From the NCBI RefSeq assembly GCF_003853415.1, contig NZ_QTPP01000007.1, positions 62,001 to 126,000 of the forward strand: 64,000 nt of DNA, given 5' to 3'. The translations under genes were made by a program, and so were the position numbers. This DNA is from Burkholderia sp. Bp9142. Its GTDB lineage: Bacteria > Pseudomonadota > Gammaproteobacteria > Burkholderiales > Burkholderiaceae. The notes below the pieces were generated by a model, which saw nothing but the letters and a program-made list of their open reading frames with translations, was not told the origin of the DNA and did not search any database. The first letter of the stretch is position 1. Each line of letters starts with the position of its first letter. Below are positions 33,567-42,402 of the stretch, piece by piece.

Positions 33567-33690
33567 TTGCAAAATATTGTGAAATGCCGCCAGGGCTCTG
33601 AACCGAGCGGCGGCCCGCCGGTCGAACGTCGCTCGAGACCGCGCGTGACGCGGCTGTTCGTTGCATTCAACCCATAACAGGATTGCCGCT

Positions 33691-34149
33691 ATGTCCCACG
33701 CTGTTGCCGTCGCGCTGTTTCTTCATCTGCTGGCCGTCGCCGTGTGGGTGGGCGGGATGGTCTTCGCGAACTTCTGCCTGCGTCCGGCGCTGTCCGACCT
33801 GACGCCGCAGCTCCGGCTGCCGCTGATCGAGGGTGTGTTCGGCCGTTTCTTCAACTGGGTGTCGGGCTCGGTGATCGTGATCCTGCTGTCCGGCGGATTC
33901 CTGCTGATGGAGTTCGGCGGCGCGCACGCGACGTGGACGCTGCATGCGATGGCGGGGCTCGGCGTCGTGATGATGCTGATCTTCGGCCATATCCGCTTCG
34001 CGCTGTTCCCGCGCATCCGCCGCGCGGTGCAGGCGCAGAACTGGCCCGATGGCGCGCGCGCCGTGAACGCGGTGCGCCTGCTCGTCGTCGTCAACCTCGT
34101 GCTCGGCGTCGTGACGATCGGCGCGGCCGTGCTGTCGCGCGGCCTGTGA
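33691..34149 (+). CDS. CopD-family membrane protein
   Basis: A 152-residue product starts at ATG 33691. There are four membrane segments (about 5-25, 50-70, 80-97 and 127-147). Conserved features of the CopD superfamily are visible: HLLAVAVWVGGMVFA in the first segment, FGRFFNWVSG before the second, and LHAMAGLGVVMMLIFGHIRF in the third. CopD-like proteins are linked to copper handling or redox in the inner membrane, but short stand-alone members have no proven function. It is single-gene by spacing. Confidence 0.8.
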   Translation: MSHAVAVALFLHLLAVAVWVGGMVFANFCLRPALSDLTPQLRLPLIEGVFGRFFNWVSGSVIVILLSGGFLLMEFGGAHATWTLHAMAGLGVVMMLIFGHIRFALFPRIRRAVQAQNWPDGARAVNAVRLLVVVNLVLGVVTIGAAVLSRGL

Positions 34150-34211
34150 TCACGCATCGCTGACCTTGCGGCGCCGGCCGGCGCCCGCGGCAGGCGCGGT
34201 GTCGCGCGCCG

Positions 34212-35096
34212 CTAGGCGGCCAGCATCGCGTCGAGCAGCCACGCGCCGGCCGGGCCGAGCGGCCGGTTGCGCGACCAGACCGCATCGACCCTGACGCGGC
34301 GCGGCCAGCCGCGCGAGCGCAGCTCGCACAGCCGGTCGCGCGCGAAGTGCTCGACCATCCAGCGCGGCAGCTCGGCCCAGCCGAACCCCAGCACGGCCAT
34401 CTCCAGCAGCATCAGATAGCTCGGCGCGAGCCAGCGCTGCGTGCCGACGACGATCCGGTCGTCGGCGCCGCGATCCTCCGGTTTCACGTACGTGTTGAGC
34501 CGCAGCTCGCGCGCGTCGCGCAACGCGGCATGCGGCACGTCGGCGTCGCCGTACGCCGCCAGCGCGTGCGTGCGCCCGACGAACAGACCGATCTCCGATT
34601 CCTCCGCCACCGTCGCCGCGCCGATATCGGGCGGGTAGACGGCGCGCGCGGCCATCAGTCCGAGCTGGGCGCGGCCCTGCTGGATCAGGTCGAGCACGTC
34701 CTCGTGCTCGGCGATCTGGCATTCGAGTTCGAGCGCCGGAAAGCGCCCCTCGAGTGCCATCAACGTTTCCTCGTAACGCTTCGACTGATACGTATCGGAC
34801 ACGACGAGCGTCAGCCGCGCTTCCTCGCCCTGCGCGAGCCGCGCGGCGGTGCGGTCGATCGCCGCGCCGGCCTCCAGCGCGCGCTGCACCTGAGGCAGCA
34901 GCGCGCGGCCGGCATCGGTCAGCGTCGGCGTGCGCGTCGAGCGGTCGAACAGCTGCACGCCGAGGTCGATCTCGAGGTTCGCGATCGCTTCGGACACCGT
35001 CGACTGGCGTTTGCCGAGCTTGCGCGCGGCGGCCGTGAACGAGCCGAGCAGCGCGGCTTCGGCGAAGGCGAGCAGGGCTTCGGGGGCGTGGCGCAC
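34212..35096 (-). CDS. LysR-type regulator, divergent from the PACE transporter
   Basis: The product has 294 residues. An N-terminal winged helix-turn-helix (residues 8-67: LLAFAEAALLGSFTAAARKLGKRQSTVSEAI, partly shown by ALLGSFTAAARKLGKRQST) is followed by an effector-binding domain with LTLVVSDTYQSKRYEETL. LysR regulators sense small molecules and often control a divergent gene. Here the divergent neighbour encodes a PACE efflux protein, and a T-N11-A operator lies between them. In Acinetobacter a LysR regulator activates the PACE gene aceI, so the same logic is likely. Its own inducer is unknown. Confidence 0.88.
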   Translation of the reverse strand: MRHAPEALLAFAEAALLGSFTAAARKLGKRQSTVSEAIANLEIDLGVQLFDRSTRTPTLTDAGRALLPQVQRALEAGAAIDRTAARLAQGEEARLTLVVSDTYQSKRYEETLMALEGRFPALELECQIAEHEDVLDLIQQGRAQLGLMAARAVYPPDIGAATVAEESEIGLFVGRTHALAAYGDADVPHAALRDARELRLNTYVKPEDRGADDRIVVGTQRWLAPSYLMLLEMAVLGFGWAELPRWMVEHFARDRLCELRSRGWPRRVRVDAVWSRNRPLGPAGAWLLDAMLAA

Positions 35097-35118
35097 GCGG
35101 CGGACCTCATGGTGTTAT

Positions 35119-35133
35119 ATCGGTAAAACCGAT
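35119..35133. promoter_or_regulatory. LysR-type operator
   Basis: The perfect inverted repeat ATCGGT-AAA-ACCGAT contains the T-N11-A pattern (T at 35120, A at 35132) and lies in the 113-base region between the divergent LysR and PACE genes. TTAT and ATAA extend the symmetry on both sides. Confidence 0.75.
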
Positions 35134-35209
35134 GATAACAAACTGGATTCGTACGGTCTTGCCGATCAAAATGGTCGGCATGAGCTGGACAAACGCATCG
35201 GAGGGAATC

Positions 35210-35656
35210 ATGAAACATACGAACAAAACGGTGGCGGAACGCCTCGTTCACGCGCTGACGTTCGAGCTGGTGGCGATCGCGCTGTGCGCGCCGATCGGCG
35301 CATGGCTGCTCGACATGCCGGTGTCGCACGTCGGCGTGCTGACGGTGATGGTGTCGCTGATCGCGATGGCCTGGAACATGACGTTCAACACGCTGTTCGA
35401 CCGTTTCGAGCGGCGCGCGGGCCTCACGCGCACGCTCGGCATGCGGATCGCGCATGCGCTCGCGTTCGAGCTCGGCCTCGTCGCGATGGTGGTGCCCGTC
35501 GCCGCGTGGTGGCTGGACGTGAGCCTCGTCGAGGCGCTGCTGCTCGACCTCGGCATCGTGCTGTTCTTCCTGCCTTACACGTTCTGCTTCAACCTCGCGT
35601 ACGACGCGCTGCGGGCACGCTGGGCCGCACGCCGCGTCGCGGTGCAGGCGGGCTGA
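35210..35656 (+). CDS. PACE-family efflux transporter
   Basis: A 148-residue product starts at ATG 35210 with GGAGGGA upstream; the longer frame from 35132 would run through the operator. Two bacterial transmembrane pair (BTP) repeats give four membrane segments. Repeat one has RLVHALTFELVAIALCAP with the conserved glutamate E19; repeat two has RIAHALAFELGLVAMVVP with the matching glutamate. PACE proteins export biguanide biocides such as chlorhexidine and short polyamines by proton antiport. The pair with a divergent LysR gene supports a regulated efflux role. Confidence 0.9.
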   Translation: MKHTNKTVAERLVHALTFELVAIALCAPIGAWLLDMPVSHVGVLTVMVSLIAMAWNMTFNTLFDRFERRAGLTRTLGMRIAHALAFELGLVAMVVPVAAWWLDVSLVEALLLDLGIVLFFLPYTFCFNLAYDALRARWAARRVAVQAG

Positions 35657-35696
35657 GCGGCAAGCGGCCGGCGATGGCCGCGATCGGGGCCGGTCG

Positions 35697-36905
35697 TCAG
35701 TGCGCGGCCGCCCACAGCCATACGCCGCACGCGATCGCGACCGCACCGTAGACGGCATACACGGGCACCTTGAAGCGCGCGAAGCACAGCGTCGCAAAGG
35801 CGCCCGTGACCCAATAGACGGCATCGGCCGGTTCGCGATGCAGGATCTTCACGACGGCGACGACGAGAAAGCCCGTGGTCGCCGCACGCAGCAGGCGCAT
35901 TCCGTGCTCGAAGCGCGAATGGCGCTTGAGCCGGAGCAGGTGGTTGTGCGCAAACACGACGAGGCATCCCGACGGAATGAACAGCGCGGCGGTCGCGAGC
36001 AGCGCGCCGACCCAGCCGTCGGTCAGGTAGCCGAGAAACGGCACGACGTTCAGCAGCGGTCCGGGCGACACCGGCGACAGCGCGAACGCGAGCGTGAAGT
36101 CGTGATCGGAGATGCCGGTTGCCGGCGACACGAACAGCGTCTTGAGCACGGGCAGCGCGGAGAAGCCGCCGCCGAACAGCGTCATGCCGGCGCCGGCGAG
36201 CCGCGGCCACAGCAGCGTCATCTGGTAGTCGCCGGGCAGCGGCAACGCGAACAGCGCGACGAGAATCGCCAGCAGCACGAGCAGGTTGCGGTCACGCTTC
36301 GATAGCGTGAAATCGACCGTGTCGTCCTGCGGCGGCCCCGTGAGCCAGCCGGCTGCAAACGCAGCGAACAGAATCCCGACGAAAGCGGCCGGACTATGCG
36401 CGAAAGCAAGCAGAATCGTCGATAGCGCGGCAATCAGCTGTTCGAGCCGCGTGCGCGCGAGCGTGCGCAGCTGCCTGAGCCACGTGACGCCGATCAGCGC
36501 GGCAAGCACCATCCCGAAGTGATTGATCAGCATCGGCGCGGCGAGCGAGCGCACGAGCGGCGTGCGGTAGAAGATCGCGAACAGCGTCATCAGGATGGAG
36601 AACGGCAGCACGCTCGCGATGCCGGCAACCCACGCGCCGGTGCGGCCGTGCAGCGTCTGGCCGACCTGTACCGCGACATTGCAGCCGACGGGGCCCGGCA
36701 CGAGCCACGCGAGTGCGACGAGATCGGCGAAGACGTGCGGTTCGATGCGCTGGAACCGGTCGACGTAATGGCGTTCGAGCTGCGCCATCATCGAGAGCCC
36801 GCCCCACGAGACGGCGGAAATGCCGGCGATGACCTTGAACAAGGTCCACAGGGATGCCTGTGCCTGTTCGACACGTTCGGCCGCTTCGACTTCGACGGTG
36901 GTCAT
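35697..36905 (-). CDS. chrA: Chromate transporter, ChrA family
   Basis: A 402-residue product starts at the ATG at 36903-36905 (MTTVEVEAAERVEQ); upstream in-frame sequence is not conserved. It is a two-domain ChrA. The first half has WGGLSMMAQLERHYV and LAWLVPGPVGCNVAVQVG; the second half has FGGGFSALPVLKTLFV and FALSPVSPGPLLNVVPFLG. Each half gives about six membrane segments. ChrA pumps chromate out of the cell. There is no chrB-type regulator next to it. The 199 bases before the next gene hold no clear regulatory site. Confidence 0.88.
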   Translation of the reverse strand: MTTVEVEAAERVEQAQASLWTLFKVIAGISAVSWGGLSMMAQLERHYVDRFQRIEPHVFADLVALAWLVPGPVGCNVAVQVGQTLHGRTGAWVAGIASVLPFSILMTLFAIFYRTPLVRSLAAPMLINHFGMVLAALIGVTWLRQLRTLARTRLEQLIAALSTILLAFAHSPAAFVGILFAAFAAGWLTGPPQDDTVDFTLSKRDRNLLVLLAILVALFALPLPGDYQMTLLWPRLAGAGMTLFGGGFSALPVLKTLFVSPATGISDHDFTLAFALSPVSPGPLLNVVPFLGYLTDGWVGALLATAALFIPSGCLVVFAHNHLLRLKRHSRFEHGMRLLRAATTGFLVVAVVKILHREPADAVYWVTGAFATLCFARFKVPVYAVYGAVAIACGVWLWAAAH

Positions 36906-37104
36906 GATTGTGCAGTTGGTGCTGGGCCTGGTCTCACGCATGGGGGGATGTGCCGGCGGCCCGCCGACGCGATGGCCCTCCCGATTGTCCACCGGGCATC
37001 GTGACACTGCCATGCGCGAAAACGCTAGTAAACGAACTAAACAACCGGATTGGAAGCCGAAACAATCGGTGTGCCGCGCAACACGTGCGGTGCGTGTTGC
37101 GGGC

Positions 37105-39444
37105 TCAGGCGCCCGTGCTGCCGGTTGCGCGGTGCGTGAGGACGTTCGGCCGGTCGCCGCGCACGCCGAAGCGCGCGATCAGCGCGGGGATCGCGTCGGC
37201 CGGCACGGGGCGCGAGAACAGGAAGCCCTGGGCTTCGATCTCGCCGAGCGCGGACAGCCACGCGACCTGCTCCTCGGTTTCGGTGCCTTCGACGACCACC
37301 GTCAGGCCGAGCGAGCGCGCGAGATGCACGATCGACGACACCATCACGCACACGCTGCGATCGTTCGGGATCGCCTGCACGAACGAGCGGTCGACCTTCA
37401 GCGTATCGACGGAGAACCGATGCAGGTACGACAGCGACGAATAGCCGGTGCCGAAATCGTCGAGGGCGATCCGGATGCCGAGCTTCTTCAGCGCGACGAT
37501 CTTCTCGGACACGAGCTCCGGATATTCCATCATCGCGGTCTCGGTGATCTCGAGTTCGAGGCGGTTCGCGTCGATGCCGGTGTCCTGCAGCGCCTGCGAA
37601 ATCGTCTCGATCAGGTCGCCGCGCCAGAACTGCACCGGCGAGATGTTGATCGCGAGCGTCAGCGTGTCGTGGCCGTCGTCGCGCCAGCGCGCGATCTGCG
37701 CGCACGCGGTGCGGATCACGAAGTCGCCGATCGGCACGATCAGGCCCGTCGATTCGGCGATCGAAATGAATTCGTTCGCGGAGATGATCCCGTGCTCGGG
37801 GTGGTCCCAGCGTGCGAGTGCCTCGAAGCCGGTGATCGTGCGGTGCGTCAGGTCGATCTTCGGCTGGTACGCGAGAAACAGCTGCCCTTCGGCGAGCGCG
37901 ACGCGCAATTGCTGTTCCCAGCGCATCAGGTGGTCCGCGCGGTGCGACAGGTGCGGCGCGTAGAACTGATAGCAGTTCTTGCCGGCGTCCTTCGCGCTGT
38001 ACATCGCGAGGTCGGCCTTCTTCAGCAGATCGATCTCGCTTTCGTTCGCAACGGTGTGCAGCGCGATGCCGATGCTCGCGTGCAGCACGAACGAACTGCC
38101 GCGCACGTCGAACGGCGCGCCGAACATCCGGATGATCGCTTCCGCGAGCCGCACCGCGCGCCGTTCCACGTCGTCGCCCTTCATCACGACCACGAACTCG
38201 TCGCCGCCGATGCGCGCGAGCGATCCTTCGTCGCCGACGGCATCCGACAGGCGCGACGCGGTCATCTGCAGCACGATGTCGCCCGCGTTGTGGCCGAGCG
38301 TGTCGTTGACGGTCTTGAAATTGTCGAGGTCGATGAACAGCAGGCCGAGCCGCGACAGGCTGGCCGGCATCGCCACGTCGTTGCGCAGCCCGCGCAGCGT
38401 CGCGTAGCGGTTCGCGAGGCCGGTGAGCAGGTCGTATTCGGCGAGCTGGGTCATCTCGCGCTCGCGGCCGAGCAGCTTGCCGATCAGCCCCGTCGCGACG
38501 CTGAAGAACGCGAGCATCGCGAGCGTGATGAAGCTCGTCATCAGCAGGTAGACGTTGCGCGTGTGGTAGTAGTCCGCGAATTCCTCGGTCTGCGACAGCC
38601 CGACCATCACCGCGAGCGGGTAGCCGTCGAGGTGGCGGTACGACACGATGCGCGTCACGCCGTCGATCGGGTCGATGATCGTGCCCGTCACGCGCTCGGC
38701 GATCGGGTAGACGCCCGATGCGGAGAACGCACCCGGTGCGTTGTTGAGCGAGCCGGTGCGCCGCGCGAGCACGGCGCCCGTGTCCGACACGACGGAGATC
38801 ACGCCTTCCTTGCCGATCGCCGCGTTGTTGTAGAAGTCGTTCGTGAAGTAGCTCGGGTCTTCCGACACGACGACGATGCCCGCGAAGCTGCCGTCCGGGT
38901 TGTTCAGGCGCCGCGTCATCTGCAGCGTCCAGTGGCTCGACACGCGGCCGAGCACGGGCTTGCTGATGTACAGGCGGTCGTCGTTGTGCGCGAGGTGGAC
39001 CTTGAAGTGCTCGCGGTCGGCCAGGTTGATCGGATGCGGATGGCGTTCGGCCGTGTTCGCGAACAGGATGCCCTTCGCGTTGACGAGCGAGACCTGGATC
39101 AGCGTGTCGCTCGGCACGACGCCTTTTTCGACCGTGCTCGCGAGGTTGAAGCGCGCAGGCGATTTCTCGAATTCGAACTTGACGAAGCGGGTGATCTGGT
39201 CGACCTGGTGGATCGCCTTGACCGTGTGCTGTTCGAGCGCGGACGACAGGATCGCCGCGGATGCCGCCGCTTCCTTGTACGCGCTGTCCTTTTCGACCGA
39301 CAGCCGCGCGATGATCACCGCCCACAGCAGCGCGAGCGCCAGCATCCCGAGCAGCGGGATCGCGAACAGCGCGCGGCGGCGCGACTTGCGCGGCGCGCGT
39401 AGCGGTCGGTTCGGCGGCGTGTGGTTTGACCGGGCGGAGCTCAT
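37105..39444 (-). CDS. GGDEF-EAL cyclic-di-GMP enzyme with periplasmic sensor
   Basis: A 779-residue product starts at ATG 39442-39444 (MSSARSNHTPPN); a longer start at 39651 is possible but its extra residues look unstructured. Basic N-terminus, membrane segment near residues 30-50, a periplasmic dCACHE-like sensor (about 50-300), a second membrane segment, a GGDEF domain with the intact motif at 413-417, and an EAL domain with E541-A542-L543. The EAL core includes the DDFGTGYSSLSYL and KVDRSFV motifs. Both active-site motifs look intact, so it could make or degrade c-di-GMP. It stands alone after chrA. Confidence 0.92.
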   Translation of the reverse strand: MSSARSNHTPPNRPLRAPRKSRRRALFAIPLLGMLALALLWAVIIARLSVEKDSAYKEAAASAAILSSALEQHTVKAIHQVDQITRFVKFEFEKSPARFNLASTVEKGVVPSDTLIQVSLVNAKGILFANTAERHPHPINLADREHFKVHLAHNDDRLYISKPVLGRVSSHWTLQMTRRLNNPDGSFAGIVVVSEDPSYFTNDFYNNAAIGKEGVISVVSDTGAVLARRTGSLNNAPGAFSASGVYPIAERVTGTIIDPIDGVTRIVSYRHLDGYPLAVMVGLSQTEEFADYYHTRNVYLLMTSFITLAMLAFFSVATGLIGKLLGREREMTQLAEYDLLTGLANRYATLRGLRNDVAMPASLSRLGLLFIDLDNFKTVNDTLGHNAGDIVLQMTASRLSDAVGDEGSLARIGGDEFVVVMKGDDVERRAVRLAEAIIRMFGAPFDVRGSSFVLHASIGIALHTVANESEIDLLKKADLAMYSAKDAGKNCYQFYAPHLSHRADHLMRWEQQLRVALAEGQLFLAYQPKIDLTHRTITGFEALARWDHPEHGIISANEFISIAESTGLIVPIGDFVIRTACAQIARWRDDGHDTLTLAINISPVQFWRGDLIETISQALQDTGIDANRLELEITETAMMEYPELVSEKIVALKKLGIRIALDDFGTGYSSLSYLHRFSVDTLKVDRSFVQAIPNDRSVCVMVSSIVHLARSLGLTVVVEGTETEEQVAWLSALGEIEAQGFLFSRPVPADAIPALIARFGVRGDRPNVLTHRATGSTGA

Positions 39445-39662
39445 CGAAGAGGGCGGCGTCCTGCTCGCGTGCGCCACCCTCTCAGGATGGGCGGCTGTGG
39501 TTGGGGTCGCACCGGCGTCTGTTCGTTCGCGGGATGCGCAACCATGGACAGACCCGCCGAAGCGACGGATTAGGCCCGATATTACTGGCTGGAACGTTTT
39601 TGCGATAGCCGGGGGAACCGTAGGGCGCCGGCCGGGCCGGCGCCATCGCACATGGCGAAACG

Positions 39663-40544
39663 TCAGACGGGTGCCTGGAACGTGCCGTCCACGATCGTCA
39701 CGACGTGGCCGCCGATCCAGATCGTGCCGTCGTCGTCATAGCGGACGGCAATGCGGCCGTCGCGGCCGATCGCCGTGCCCTGGCGGGCCGTATAGGACGT
39801 GCCGGGGCGGCGCTGCTGGCGGCTCAGCAGCCCGGCCAGCGCGGCGTTCGCGCTGCCGGTGACGGGATCCTCGCCGGTGCCGAAACCGCCGCCCGTCATC
39901 AGGCAGCGAATTTCGAACGTCGCGGGGCCGCCGTCGGGGTGGGGCGCGTACGCCGCGAGACCGTGCGCGCCGTAGCGGTGGGTGATGGCCTCGAGCGCGG
40001 CCGGATCGGGTGCGAGGCCGAGGCAGGCCTCGGCCGACGCGAGCCGCACGACGAGCCACGGCGCGCCGTTGTCGACCGCGCACGGTTCGGCATCCGGATC
40101 GATCGCGTCGCTGCGCAACGCGGCCGCCAGCGCCGGGTAGTCCGAACGGTCGAGCGGCGTGAACCGCGCCGGCGGCGCGGCAAATGCCCAGCCATCGGCC
40201 TGATCGCGCAGTTCGACCCGGCCGACCCCGCATTGCTGGATCAGCCGGCCCGGCGTGCGCGGCCGCGCGCCGCTTTCCAGGAACGCGTGCGCGGTGCCGA
40301 GCGTCGGGTGGCCGGCGAACGGCAGTTCGCCGCCCGGCGTGAAGATCCGGACGCGGTAATCGGCCTGCGGATCGGTCGGCGTGCACACGAACGTCGTTTC
40401 CGACAGGTTCGTCCAGCGGGCGATCGCGAGCATGTCGTCGTCGCCCAGCGAGTCGGCGTCGAACACGACGGCGAGCGGGTTGCCCTTGAACGGCACCGAC
40501 GTGAAGACGTCGACCTGCTTGAAGCGGACGCGGCGGCGGGTCAT
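39663..40544 (-). CDS. PhzF-family isomerase
   Basis: The 293-residue product has the diaminopimelate-epimerase-like fold. The N-terminal signature is QVDVFTSVPFKGNPLAVVFDAD, followed by SETTFV and a FTPGGELPFAGHPTLGTAH motif, which is the active-site loop of PhzF proteins; the second half has GFGTGEDPVTGSANAALAGLL. The family catalyses proton shifts in amino-acid-like or phenazine-type substrates, but most members have unknown substrate. It lies 22 bases after ridA in a minus-strand cluster with an aminotransferase. Confidence 0.92.
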   Translation of the reverse strand: MTRRRVRFKQVDVFTSVPFKGNPLAVVFDADSLGDDDMLAIARWTNLSETTFVCTPTDPQADYRVRIFTPGGELPFAGHPTLGTAHAFLESGARPRTPGRLIQQCGVGRVELRDQADGWAFAAPPARFTPLDRSDYPALAAALRSDAIDPDAEPCAVDNGAPWLVVRLASAEACLGLAPDPAALEAITHRYGAHGLAAYAPHPDGGPATFEIRCLMTGGGFGTGEDPVTGSANAALAGLLSRQQRRPGTSYTARQGTAIGRDGRIAVRYDDDGTIWIGGHVVTIVDGTFQAPV

Positions 40545-40566
40545 CGTGACGGTCGTGTTACGCGAC

Positions 40567-41025
40567 TCACGCGACTTCGGCGATCAGCTCGATCTCGACG
40601 CACGCGCCGAGCGGAATCTGCGCGACGCCGAACGCCGAACGCGCGTGCTTGCCTGCGTCGCCGAACACGTCGGCGATCAGTTCCGACGCGCCGTTCGTGA
40701 CGATGTGCTGTTCGGTGAAGTCGAGCGTCGAGTTGACGAGGCTCATCAGCTTCACGATGCGCGTGACCTTGTTCAGGTCGCCGGTGTGCGCGTGCAGCGT
40801 CGCGAGCAGGTCGATCGCGATCGAGCGCGCGGCCGCCTTGCCGTCTTCCGTCTGCAGGTCGGCGCCGAGCTTGCCGGCCCAGACCTTGCCGTCCTTCTTC
40901 GCGATGTGGCCCGACAGGTAGACCGTGTTGCCGCTTTGCGCGCTCATCACGTAGGCGGCAGCCGGTGCGCCGGCGGTCGGGAGCTCGATGCCGAGCGACT
41001 TCAGCTTGTCGTAGACGTTAGCCAT
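40567..41025 (-). CDS. RidA-family deaminase
   Basis: A 152-residue product. RidA/YjgF family features include TVYLSGHIAKKDGKVWAGKLG near the N-terminal half, AAARSIAIDLLATLHAHTGDLNKV and the C-terminal EIELIAEVA. The Arg residue normally binding the substrate carboxylate (RSAFGVAQIPLGACVEIE) is present. It hydrolyses reactive enamine/imine intermediates released by pyridoxal-phosphate enzymes. The next upstream gene is an aminotransferase (43-base gap), which is the natural partner. The subtype may be one of the Rid2-7 groups because it is longer than the usual 130 residues. Confidence 0.9.
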   Translation of the reverse strand: MANVYDKLKSLGIELPTAGAPAAAYVMSAQSGNTVYLSGHIAKKDGKVWAGKLGADLQTEDGKAAARSIAIDLLATLHAHTGDLNKVTRIVKLMSLVNSTLDFTEQHIVTNGASELIADVFGDAGKHARSAFGVAQIPLGACVEIELIAEVA

Positions 41026-41068
41026 GTGTTCGATTCCTCGTAGAGAGTCGTGACAGGGAAAAAGGGGA

Positions 41069-42250
41069 TCAGAGACGCTCGCGCAGCAGCTTGCCGAGGC
41101 GTGCGACGCCTTCCTCGATCTTCTCCGGCGGCACCGTCACGAACGACAGGCGCAGCGTGTTCTGCTGCGGGTCGTTCGCGAAGAACGGCGCGCCCGGCAC
41201 GAAGGCGACATGGTTGGCGACCGCGGCCTCGAGCAGCTTCATGCTGTCGATCTGCGCGGGCAGGTTCACCCAGATGAACATCCCGCCGTCCGGGCGGTTC
41301 CACGTGACGCCTTCCGGCATGTGACGCGCGAGCGACGCGAGCATCGCTTCGCATTGCGCGCCGTACAACTGGCGGATGGTCGGGATGTGCTCGTCGAGGA
41401 AGCCGTCCTTGATCACTTCGTGCGCGATGCGCTGCGTGAGCGTCGGCGTGTGCAGGTCGGTGGCCTGCTTGGCCTGCACGAGCTTGAAATGGAGTTCCTC
41501 GGGCGCAATGATGTAGCCGATCCGCAGGCCCGGCGCGAGCACCTTCGAGAACGTGCCGAGGTGCACGACGTGGTCCGGCGCCATCGACAGCATCGTCGGC
41601 AGCGGCTCGCCCTGGTAGTTCAGCGCGCCGTACGGGTCGTCTTCCAGCACCGGGAACGGGCTCGTCTGCGCGAACGCGGCGAGTGCGCGGCGGCGCTCGA
41701 CGGGCAGGCGGCGGCCGGTCGGGTTCTGGAAGTTCGGCTGCGCGTACAGCAGGCGCGCGCCTTGCGTGAGGTCGGGCGTGAGGCCTTCGGGCAGCAGGCC
41801 CTGCTCGTCGGTCGGCACCTGCACGTAGCGCGGCTCGTACAGCGAGAACGACTGCAGCGCGCCGAGGTAGGTCGGGGTTTCGACGAGGATCGGGCTGTCC
41901 GGGTCGATCAGCGCCTTGCCGAGCAGGTCGAGCGCCTGCTGCGAGCCGGTCGTGATCAGCACCTGCGACACGCGCACGCTGTAGCGCTCGGCGATCCATT
42001 CGCGCAGCGGCAGGTAGCCTTCGGTCGCGCTGTACTGGAGTGCGGCGGCGGGCGCATCGCGCAGCACGCGGTCGGCCGCGTCGCGCATGCGTTCGGCCGG
42101 GAACGTCGAGGGAGCGGGCAGGCCGCCTGCGAACGAGATGACCTCGGGGCGTTCCGTGACCTTCAGGATCTCGCGGATCGCCGAGCTCGTCAGCTTGCGG
42201 GCGCGTTCGGAAAGCTGCCAGTGCGGCGGATGCAGGTCGCTCGGATTCAT
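41069..42250 (-). CDS. PLP-dependent aminotransferase, 2-aminoadipate type
   Basis: The 393-residue product is a fold-type I aminotransferase. It has TTGSQQALDLLGKALIDPDSP, the PLP ring contacts QPNFQNPTGR and EDDPYG (residues 203-208), and the Schiff-base lysine K236 in LGTFSKVLAPGLRIGYI. Its best pattern match is to the LysN-like aminotransferases that work on 2-aminoadipate and aromatic or branched amino acids. It is part of a cluster with RidA, PhzF, an EamA exporter and a VOC protein, opposite a MocR regulator that has a related aminotransferase domain. The exact substrate is not known. Confidence 0.9.
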   Translation of the reverse strand: MNPSDLHPPHWQLSERARKLTSSAIREILKVTERPEVISFAGGLPAPSTFPAERMRDAADRVLRDAPAAALQYSATEGYLPLREWIAERYSVRVSQVLITTGSQQALDLLGKALIDPDSPILVETPTYLGALQSFSLYEPRYVQVPTDEQGLLPEGLTPDLTQGARLLYAQPNFQNPTGRRLPVERRRALAAFAQTSPFPVLEDDPYGALNYQGEPLPTMLSMAPDHVVHLGTFSKVLAPGLRIGYIIAPEELHFKLVQAKQATDLHTPTLTQRIAHEVIKDGFLDEHIPTIRQLYGAQCEAMLASLARHMPEGVTWNRPDGGMFIWVNLPAQIDSMKLLEAAVANHVAFVPGAPFFANDPQQNTLRLSFVTVPPEKIEEGVARLGKLLRERL

Positions 42251-42402
42251 AGTCTCCTCGTTCGGATATCGTGGTCAGTCAAGAAAGGTCGGTCAGGCAG
42301 ATCGCGTCGACGCGGCCGGGTGGGCATGCGGGAGCGCGATCGGGCCGTCGCGGCCGGGTGGGCAAAACCGTTCAGGCAAAACGATCATTATGGCGCACCT
42401 CA

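Noticed and set aside
29073..33572. A 1499-residue open frame on the minus strand over parE-parC
   Set aside because: It is antisense to two clear genes and is very rich in Arg, His and Asp, as expected from GC-rich codons read backwards.
36820..39402. An 860-residue plus-strand frame across the ChrA and GGDEF-EAL genes
   Set aside because: It crosses two real minus-strand genes and has low-complexity Arg/Asp/His content.
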